This document shows, one piece after another, positions 1 through 4,256 of a DNA stretch of 6,389 nucleotides. Location: NCBI GenBank assembly GCA_910584585.1, contig CAJUBP010000070.1, positions 2,913 through 9,301 on the forward strand. The letters are read 5' to 3'. A program made the translations under genes and the position numbers. A model generated the notes under the pieces. That model did not search any database and was not told the origin of the DNA. It was given only the letters and a program-made list of their open reading frames with translations. This DNA comes from an uncultured Lachnospiraceae bacterium. Its GTDB lineage: Bacteria; Bacillota; Clostridia; Lachnospirales; Lachnospiraceae. Within the stretch, counting starts at the first letter, position 1. Every line of letters starts with the position of its first letter.

Positions 1-624
1 CAGAGAAACGGACATCCGCAGCCGGAAGAAACAGAGGGACAGGAAACAGATACAGAAGCTTTTGCGGAACAAAGTCAGCGGCCCGGCAGTTTGAAAAGGC
101 CAGTTTCAGGGAATAAGAATGGAAGAAAAAATAGGAAAAAACCTGGATTTTTTCAAAAAATTAATTTATCTTTTCATAAATTTCGAGAAAAGATGAAAGA
201 GATTCCGGGAAAGCTGCGGCAGAAGCGTTCCGATATCAAAACCGGGGCGGACACGGCAAAAGGGCAGATTGGAAACATAAAAAGCATGATTTTGGAAGAA
301 ACTAATCAAAACGCTGTTTTGTGCATGCTGCGGGAAGTTCGTTATCTGCTGCGTCATTATCTGCCAGGAAAGGGAACGGGAACTCTCAGGTTTTCCATGG
401 GAAGTCCGGATCTGACCGGAAAGGCGCTGGGAGCGATGAGTTTGCTGCCTTTTTGGGCAAGAAGCAAAATGGTTATAATGCCTGATTTTATTTCAGAATC
501 TTTCTATCTAAAAGGGATTGTTTACATCACAGGGCATGTCCGGGTTCTCCATGTATTGGTTTCCGGAGTCCGGCTCATCAGAGACAGGAATGTACGAAAA
601 TTAATTGCAAATATAAGAAGTTAA
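1..624 (+). CDS. ytfI: DUF2953 family protein (YtfI-like), C-terminal part
   Basis: The reading frame is open from the first base of the window, so the N-terminus is missing and 207 codons remain. A TTG at 91 is in frame, but it has no ribosome binding site and is not the start. The visible part begins with a low-complexity stretch rich in Glu, Gln and Thr, continues with a very basic stretch (about residues 31-80, many Lys and Arg), and ends in the region typical of DUF2953. That region has the FSMGSPDLTGKALGAMSLL segment, then an IMPDF segment, then GIVYITGHVRVLHVL. In the family the first of these usually reads G-x-G-D-P-A-x-T-G; here Met-Gly-Ser-Pro-Asp replaces it. DUF2953 proteins usually have an N-terminal membrane segment, which would lie before the window. 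Their biochemical function is unknown. The gene ends 14 bases before gerW/ytfJ, the same pairing as ytfI-ytfJ in Bacillus subtilis, so co-transcription and a sporulation-linked role are inferred. Confidence 0.82.
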   Translation, partial: QRNGHPQPEETEGQETDTEAFAEQSQRPGSLKRPVSGNKNGRKNRKKPGFFQKINLSFHKFREKMKEIPGKLRQKRSDIKTGADTAKGQIGNIKSMILEETNQNAVLCMLREVRYLLRHYLPGKGTGTLRFSMGSPDLTGKALGAMSLLPFWARSKMVIMPDFISESFYLKGIVYITGHVRVLHVLVSGVRLIRDRNVRKLIANIRS

Positions 625-638
625 CAGGAGGTTATAAG

Positions 639-1061
639 ATGCAGGAAAATAATTTTAACACAACCGTACAGTCATTATTTAAAGGAATGGACAGCTTTAT
701 CACCACCAAGACAGTGATTGGAGACGCCGTGCACATTGGAGATACCATCATCCTTCCCCTGATAGAAGTGTCTTTCGGCGTGGGGGCCGGCGCATTCTGC
801 CATGATAAGAAGAATAACGCAGCCGGCGGACTGGGCGGGAAGATTACCCCCAGCGCAGTGCTGGTAGTTCAGAACGGATGCACGAAACTGGTAAATATTA
901 AGAATCAGGACAGCATTACCAAGATTCTCGATATGGTTCCGGATTTGGTAAATAAGTTTACCAGCAAAAATACAGGAAAAGAACAGACGAAAGAAGAAAA
1001 AGAGGCGAAAGAAGCAGCTGCAAAGGAACTGGCAGAGCAGCTGAATGTTCCGGCTGAATAA
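639..1061 (+). CDS. gerW: GerW (YtfJ) family sporulation/germination protein
   Basis: This is a complete 140-residue protein, close to the family's usual length. The ATG is set by an AGGAGG at 626-631, seven bases upstream. The conserved core is clear. Residues 22-30 (TTKTVIGDA) and 34-45 (GDTIILPLIEVS) form the first conserved block. A glycine-rich stretch follows (GVGAG at 47-51, GGLGG at 63-67), then PSAVLVV (71-77) and a KLVNI strand (83-87). The tail, from about residue 112, is a charged Lys/Glu/Ala segment likely to be helical. In B. subtilis GerW (YtfJ) is made in the forespore and is needed for the L-alanine germination response; its molecular action is not known. Cys54 and Cys81 lie in the core, with no evident motif. 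The gene follows the DUF2953 gene at once and is probably in the same operon. A hairpin with a T-run lies 19 bases past the stop. The family assignment is secure; the germination role here is by analogy. Confidence 0.92.
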   Translation: MQENNFNTTVQSLFKGMDSFITTKTVIGDAVHIGDTIILPLIEVSFGVGAGAFCHDKKNNAAGGLGGKITPSAVLVVQNGCTKLVNIKNQDSITKILDMVPDLVNKFTSKNTGKEQTKEEKEAKEAAAKELAEQLNVPAE

Positions 1062-1080
1062 AGAATTTTTTCAGAGAGAG

Positions 1081-1111
1081 CGCATATATTAAATAGTAAT
1101 ATATGCGTTTT
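1081..1111 (+). terminator. Rho-independent terminator after gerW, or leaky attenuator
   Basis: A perfect 10-bp inverted repeat, CGCATATATT at 1081-1090 and AATATATGCG at 1098-1107, encloses a 7-base loop and is followed by TTTT (1108-1111). Its place just past the gerW stop fits a terminator. The stem is mostly A-T and the T-run is short, so it may be only partly efficient. The next small gene starts 11 bases after the T-run. Either that gene has its own promoter or it depends on read-through. Confidence 0.65.
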
Positions 1112-1122
1112 CTGGTGGTGGC

Positions 1123-1269
1123 ATGAGACGGCTCATAGGCTTTATTTTGTTTTGGATTGCAGTGGGAATGGCAATTATGATTTTTCTGCCCAATGAAGTG
1201 CTGGGGATTCTGATTATTTTCGTCCTGCTGCTGTTGGGATATAATTTGTTTTGCTGCGGGGGATGCTAG
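1123..1269 (+). CDS. Small two-helix membrane protein, 48 residues, Cys-rich C-terminus
   Basis: An ATG at 1123 opens a 48-codon frame ending at TAG 1267-1269. The start is MRRLIGFILFWIAVGMAIMI. Two hydrophobic stretches (about residues 4-22 and 27-43) are separated by a short Pro-Asn-Glu turn, and the end is YNLFCCGGC. The two N-terminal arginines suggest that the N-terminus stays in the cytoplasm and that the helices form a hairpin. The four terminal cysteines could bind metal, form disulfides or be acylated; this is speculation. The ribosome binding site is weak: a GGTGGTGG run at 1114-1121. I do not recognise a named family. The composition and a clean two-helix pattern right after gerW make it more likely a real gene than chance. 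It is oddly placed between a terminator-like hairpin and a repeat element, and its stop codon lies in the repeat. Confidence 0.6.
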   Translation: MRRLIGFILFWIAVGMAIMIFLPNEVLGILIIFVLLLLGYNLFCCGGC

Positions 1270-1476
1270 TATAACCCACACTAATTAACCATATCTTTCA
1301 CGCAGGATAAATTTTCAGCCTGCAAGGCGGAGGAATGAGGCGTAGCGGTGGTTACGTTGATTGACGGTGCTATGTGCCAGTGGCACATGTTCAGCACGGA
1401 CCGAAGCGTAGACCAACGCAGCAGATGGAAATTTAGACAAGTGAAAGGTGCGGTTAATTAGTGTGGGTTATACTAG
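1266..1476 (+). repeat. 211-bp structured repeat element with perfect 25-bp terminal inverted repeats
   Basis: The ends, 1266-1290 and 1452-1476, are perfect 25-bp inverted repeats beginning and ending with CTAG. Pairing continues inward: 1295-1301 with 1441-1447, then 1308-1314 with 1429-1435, joined by T-G wobbles at 1292/1450, 1294/1448 and 1315/1428. At the tip GAGG (1337-1340) is followed by the stem CGTAGC/GTTACG (1341-1346, 1351-1356) with loop GGTG, then TTGA (1357-1360). The 3' arm is about 45 bases longer than the 5' arm and holds an extra hairpin: GTGCT/AGCAC (1367-1371, 1393-1397) and ATGTGCCA/TGGCACAT (1372-1379, 1381-1388). No reading frame of note lies inside. It sits between the small membrane gene and the convergent rpmB. 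It resembles a MITE-like or REP-like non-autonomous repeat. CTAG is itself palindromic, so target duplication cannot be told apart from the element end. Strand is given by analogy with the element at 4069-4234. Confidence 0.85.
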
Positions 1477-1481
1477 AGCGG

Positions 1482-1530
1482 TAAAAAAGAAGCAGCCATT
1501 GCCTGTCCTGCGATGCGCTGCTTCCGTTTT
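1482..1530 (-). terminator. rpmB terminator, possibly bidirectional
   Basis: GAAGCAGC (1489-1496) pairs with GCTGCTTC (1517-1524), an 8-bp G/C-containing stem with further partial pairing (CAT/ATG) inside. Read on the minus strand it is followed by six T (complement of 1483-1488), as expected for a rho-independent terminator about 40 bases past the rpmB stop. On the plus strand the stem is followed by CGTTTT, so it may also stop rightward transcription coming from the small membrane gene and the repeat. Confidence 0.82.
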
Positions 1531-1564
1531 CTCATATTCACTCATGCTGAAATGATGGAATTTC

Positions 1565-1750
1565 CTATACTCTTTCGACTTTTCCGCTCCTTAAGCAAGA
1601 AGTACAAACGTACATCTTCTTCGAAGCACCATTCACTTTACATCTTACAGATTTGATATTGGACTTCCACATCTTATTGGATCTTCTATGAGAATGGCTG
1701 ACCTTCTTACCGAAATGAGCGCCTTTTCCGCAAACACTGCATTTTGCCAT
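1565..1750 (-). CDS. rpmB: 50S ribosomal protein L28, zinc-ribbon form
   Basis: This is a complete 61-residue protein, MAKCSVCGKG to SGKVERV. A start six codons further out is possible in frame, but AAGGAGGT at 1757-1764, six bases before this ATG, decides the start. L28 binds 23S rRNA in the large ribosomal subunit. Family landmarks are the SHSHRRSNKMWKSNI block, the VNGASKKMYVC segment, and the LRSGKVERV end shared with B. subtilis L28. Cys4 and Cys7, with the C-T-S-C pair near residues 50-53, form two CxxC knuckles. This is therefore the zinc-containing (C+) version; B. subtilis L28 lacks these cysteines. It is transcribed away from yloU-fakA, the same arrangement as in Bacillus. A promoter, a leader hairpin and a terminator are all visible. 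In organisms with a second, zinc-free L28 the C+ gene is the zinc-replete copy; whether a second copy exists cannot be seen. Confidence 0.97.
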   Translation of the reverse strand: MAKCSVCGKGAHFGKKVSHSHRRSNKMWKSNIKSVRCKVNGASKKMYVCTSCLRSGKVERV

Positions 1751-1775
1751 AATTGCACCTCCTTGCAATTTACTA

Positions 1776-1796
1776 AGTTCACAAACACTGTGAACT
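1776..1796 (-). promoter_or_regulatory. Inverted repeat in the rpmB leader
   Basis: AGTTCACA (1776-1783) and TGTGAACT (1789-1796) form a perfect 8-bp inverted repeat around a 5-base spacer. It lies between the predicted rpmB promoter and its ribosome binding site, so it would be a leader RNA hairpin ending 11 bases before the AAGGAGGT. It has no T-run, so it is not a terminator. It could be an operator for a dimeric repressor or a translational control hairpin; neither is proven. Confidence 0.55.
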
Positions 1797-1808
1797 CACA
1801 ACAAGGCT

Positions 1809-1837
1809 ATTCTAACAGAAAGAGGAATATATTGCAA
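1809..1837 (-). promoter_or_regulatory. rpmB: Predicted sigma-A type promoter for rpmB
   Basis: On the minus strand a -35 box TTGCAA (1832-1837) is followed after exactly 17 bases by -10 box TAGAAT (1809-1814), preceded by TG one base upstream (extended -10). Transcription would start near 1802, giving a leader of about 50 bases that contains the 1776-1796 hairpin. Confidence 0.68.
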
Positions 1838-1875
1838 GAGAAAAATGAATTTTTTGTAAAAAGAGAAAATATATG

Positions 1876-1904
1876 TTTCATTTTTCCAAAAAAGCGGTTA
1901 TAAT
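1876..1904 (+). promoter_or_regulatory. Predicted promoter of the yloU-fakA operon
   Basis: A consensus -10 box TATAAT lies at 1899-1904. A weak -35 candidate, TTTCAT (1876-1881), stands 17 bases upstream. The surrounding DNA is very A/T-rich (about 1840-1910). Start of transcription would be near 1911, 25 bases before the yloU ATG. It is divergent from the rpmB promoter, with about 40 bases between the two -35 boxes. The -10 box is convincing and the -35 box is not. Confidence 0.6.
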
Positions 1905-1935
1905 ATAAAACATAAGCGATTTTGGAGGTTAAATT

Positions 1936-2292
1936 ATGAAAGGACAAGTGGACACTCAATATGGGAAAGTGTTAATTGATACAGACGTGATTGCGATTTA
2001 CGCAGGCTCTGTAGCGGTGGAGTGCTTCGGAATTGTGGGCATGGCTGCTGTGAATATGAAGGACGGCCTGGTTAGGCTTTTAAAGCGTGATTACCTGAAC
2101 CATGGAATAAATGTTACTCTGAATAATAATAAGATCACATTAGATTTTCATGTAATTGTTTCTTATGGAGTAAGTATTTCTACTGTTTCTGATAACCTGA
2201 TCAGCACGGTGAAGTATCGGGTGGAGGAATTTACCGGTATGGAGATCGAGAAAATCAACATCTTCGTGGAAGGTGTCAGAGTGATTGATTAA
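1936..2292 (+). CDS. yloU: Asp23/Gls24 family protein (YloU-like)
   Basis: This is a complete 118-residue protein. GGAGG at 1924-1928, seven bases before the ATG, sets the start. The family pattern is plain: an N-terminal YGKVLIDTDVIAIYAG strand-helix followed by VAVECFGIVGMA (about residues 27-38), then an alternating beta/helix region, and the closing strand INIFVEGVRV (107-116). No signal peptide or membrane segment is visible, so it should be cytosolic. Family members are linked to envelope stress and alkaline shock in staphylococci and enterococci. The YloU type, next to the fatty acid kinase gene, has no settled biochemical role. Its stop overlaps the AAGGAGG of fakA and only 13 bases separate the genes, so the two are almost certainly co-transcribed and translationally close. 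This pairing is widely conserved in Firmicutes, which points to a shared role at the membrane or in lipid metabolism (inference). Confidence 0.93.
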   Translation: MKGQVDTQYGKVLIDTDVIAIYAGSVAVECFGIVGMAAVNMKDGLVRLLKRDYLNHGINVTLNNNKITLDFHVIVSYGVSISTVSDNLISTVKYRVEEFTGMEIEKINIFVEGVRVID

Positions 2293-2305
2293 GGAGGAAA
2301 TAAAA

Positions 2306-4009
2306 GTGGCGATGACTACAGTAGACGCACCGATGCTTGCGAAAATGTTCCTGGCAGGGGCGAAGAATCTGGAAGCAAAGAAAGAATGGATTAATGAATT
2401 GAATGTATTTCCGGTTCCGGACGGGGATACGGGAACGAATATGACAATGACAATCATGTCGGCGGCGGCAGAAGTCAGCAAGCTTGGAGACGCCCCGGAC
2501 ATGGCGTCTCTGGCAAAGGCCATTTCCTCCGGTTCTCTGCGGGGAGCAAGGGGAAATTCCGGAGTTATTTTATCACAGTTATTCCGAGGATTTACCAAAG
2601 GAATCAGCAAATATGAAGTGATTGACACAGTAATTCTCTGCGACGCCCTCCAGAAAGCAGTGGAGACGGCGTATAAGGCTGTCATGAAGCCCAAGGAAGG
2701 AACCATCCTCACCGTGGCCAAAGGCGGAGCGGATAAGGCGCTGGAACTTATCGGCGAGACAGAAGATTTGACGGTATTTATTGATGAAGTGATTAAGGAA
2801 GCGGATTATGTGTTAAGCCAGACTCCTGAGATGCTTCCTGTGCTGAAACAGGCAGGCGTGGTGGATTCCGGCGGACAGGGGCTTGTCACCGTGTTAAAGG
2901 GCGCGTATGACGCCCTGATGGGAAAAGAAGTGGATTACGCCATTGAAGCAGAGAGCGCCGGCAGCGGCGTAGTGAAGATTTCCCAGGAGACGGAACAGGA
3001 TATCAAATTCGGTTATTGTACGGAATTTATCATCGTTTTGAACAGGCCGTTGGAAGAGAAGGAAGAGACGGATTTCAAATCTTATTTAGAATCCATCGGC
3101 GATTCGATTGTAGTGGTTGCGGACGATGAAATTACCAAGGTTCACGTACATACCAATGATCCGGGACTTGCGATTCAGCGGGCATTGGAGTACGGTTCTT
3201 TAAGCAAGATAAAGATTGACAATATGCGGGAAGAGCATCAGGAGAAATTAATCAAAGACGCTCAGAAAGCCGCAGAAGAACAGAAGCTGGCGGATGAGAA
3301 GAAGCGTTCCGAGAAGAACGCTCTGGCGGAGGCAAGCAAAGCGCCCAAGAAGGACATGGGATTTATTTCCGTTTCTATTGGGGAAGGGATCAATGAGATT
3401 TTCAAAGGACTGGGGGCGGATTATATTATTGCCGGCGGCCAGACCATGAATCCCAGCACGGAAGACATGCTCAATGCCATTGAAGAAGTGAACGCGGACA
3501 ATATTTTTATTCTTCCCAATAATAAGAATATTATCCTTGCGGCAAATCAGGCGGCTTCTTTGATCGAGGAGAAGAATATTTTTGTAATTCCCACCAAAAC
3601 GGTACCCCAGGGTATCACAGCATTGGTTAATTTTATGCCGGACAGCAGCGCCGAAGAAAACGCGGCCCGCATGACGGAGGAATTGTCCAGCGTGAAGACC
3701 GGGCAGGTGACTTATGCCGTCCGCGATACGCTGATTGAGGATAAATCCATCAAGCAGGGAGACTATATGGGAATGGGAGACAGCTCCATTCTGTCAGTAG
3801 GCAAGGATATGGACGCAGTGATCCGGGAAATGATTGCCCAGTTGGTGGATGAAGATTCCGCAATTATCAGCGTGTATTACGGAGAAGAGATTGAGGAAGC
3901 AAAAGCAGAGCAGTTAGGAGCCGAGTTGGAGGAAACTTATCCAGACTGCGAAGTGGAAGTCCATTATGGCGGACAGCCGATTTACTATTATGTGATTTCT
4001 GTAGAATAG
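2306..4009 (+). CDS. fakA: Fatty acid kinase ATP-binding subunit FakA (YloV, DAK-family)
   Basis: This is a 567-residue protein starting at GTG 2306, eight bases after AGGAGG (2292-2297). An in-frame TTG at 2285 would overlap yloU and lacks such a site. FakA phosphorylates fatty acids presented by FakB (DegV) proteins, letting exogenous fatty acids enter phospholipid synthesis through PlsX/PlsY. Residues 1 to about 200 are the DhaL-like nucleotide domain: NVFPVPDGDTGTNM (33-46) with the Mg-ATP aspartates, GSLRGARGNSGVILSQ (76-91) and DSGGQG (187-192). The middle domain holds Cys238 in GYCTEF and His280/His282 in KVHVHTND, matching the Cys and two His reported as zinc ligands and as functionally important in Staphylococcus aureus FakA. 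A charged, coiled-coil-like linker (about 308-350) leads to the C-terminal domain (about 351-567) with GGQTMNPSTEDML and PNNKNIILAANQA, thought to dock FakB. All key motifs are intact. No fakB gene is in the window, as is usual because FakB genes lie elsewhere. Confidence 0.96.
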   Translation: MAMTTVDAPMLAKMFLAGAKNLEAKKEWINELNVFPVPDGDTGTNMTMTIMSAAAEVSKLGDAPDMASLAKAISSGSLRGARGNSGVILSQLFRGFTKGISKYEVIDTVILCDALQKAVETAYKAVMKPKEGTILTVAKGGADKALELIGETEDLTVFIDEVIKEADYVLSQTPEMLPVLKQAGVVDSGGQGLVTVLKGAYDALMGKEVDYAIEAESAGSGVVKISQETEQDIKFGYCTEFIIVLNRPLEEKEETDFKSYLESIGDSIVVVADDEITKVHVHTNDPGLAIQRALEYGSLSKIKIDNMREEHQEKLIKDAQKAAEEQKLADEKKRSEKNALAEASKAPKKDMGFISVSIGEGINEIFKGLGADYIIAGGQTMNPSTEDMLNAIEEVNADNIFILPNNKNIILAANQAASLIEEKNIFVIPTKTVPQGITALVNFMPDSSAEENAARMTEELSSVKTGQVTYAVRDTLIEDKSIKQGDYMGMGDSSILSVGKDMDAVIREMIAQLVDEDSAIISVYYGEEIEEAKAEQLGAELEETYPDCEVEVHYGGQPIYYYVISVE

Positions 4010-4023
4010 GAAGTTTGGCAGAA

Positions 4024-4056
4024 GCAGATCATTCAGTTGGGGAACCTGCGTTTTTT
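4024..4056 (+). terminator. fakA: Weak terminator candidate after fakA
   Basis: Just past fakA a short stem, CAG-TT/AA-C-CTG around a GGGG loop (about 4034-4048), or alternatively GCAG/CTGC (4024-4027, 4046-4049), is followed by CG and six T (4051-4056). The T-run is good but the stem is short and bulged. It may stop part of the fakA transcripts; otherwise recG is read through. Confidence 0.4.
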
Positions 4057-4068
4057 CAGCAGAGTTTT

Positions 4069-4234
4069 CTAGAGCGTGTCTTAAAATTGCTTTCCGCAAG
4101 ATGTCGTTCCAATTTACATCAGATTTTATGCTGAATTTAGGAGGTGTAGTGGGCTACATTGACTAAATTCAGCATGAAATCTGGTGTGAAGTGGGGCGGC
4201 AGATTGCGGGAATGAATTTTAAGACACGCTCTAG
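4069..4234 (+). repeat. 166-bp full-length hairpin element between fakA and recG
   Basis: The whole element is one symmetric palindrome: base i faces base 8303-i from 4069/4234 to 4149/4154 with no bulge. The terminal 20 bp (4069-4088, 4215-4234) are perfect and end in CTAG. Of 81 facing positions I count 65 Watson-Crick pairs, 9 G-T pairs and 7 mismatches. Four of the mismatches form two tandem G-A/A-G steps (4100-4101 with 4202-4203, and 4141-4142 with 4161-4162). There is no A-C mismatch. The tip is GAGG (4141-4144), stem TGTAG/CTACA, loop TGGG (4150-4153), TTGA (4159-4162). G-T pairs hold in RNA only when the plus strand is transcribed, which sets the strand. It contains no gene and ends 22 bases before the recG ATG, so it would be in the recG leader if transcription comes from upstream. 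It is probably a non-autonomous repeat related to the one at 1266-1476. Confidence 0.88.
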
Positions 4235-4256
4235 GCCGCGGGAAGGAGAAGTCCCT

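Noticed and set aside
958..1281. A 107-codon minus-strand frame over the gerW end and the small membrane gene
   Set aside because: It is antisense to gerW, runs through the terminator hairpin and starts inside the repeat end; no ribosome binding site or recognisable product.
1266..1476. The first repeat as a CRISPR unit or a simple terminator
   Set aside because: There are no regularly spaced direct repeats, and the outer stem has no T-run. The 211-bp length with internal hairpins fits neither.
2285..2305. An upstream TTG start for fakA, overlapping yloU
   Set aside because: The AAGGAGG at 2291-2297 lies downstream of this TTG and correctly spaced for the GTG at 2306.
2140..2721. A 193-codon open frame on the minus strand across the end of yloU and the start of fakA
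   Set aside because: It lies antisense to two well-conserved genes, has no ribosome binding site and its product resembles no protein family; it is a shadow of coding sequence.
1473..4077. CTAGAGCG occurs both at the right edge of the first repeat (1473-1480) and at the left end of the second (4069-4076)
   Set aside because: Half of the match is the shared CTAG. The remaining four bases lie outside the first element, so this is probably chance and not evidence of nested insertion.
1266..4234. The two inverted-repeat elements as ends of a composite transposon carrying rpmB-yloU-fakA
   Set aside because: Their ends differ apart from CTAG. The genes between are housekeeping genes in conserved order, and there is no transposase.
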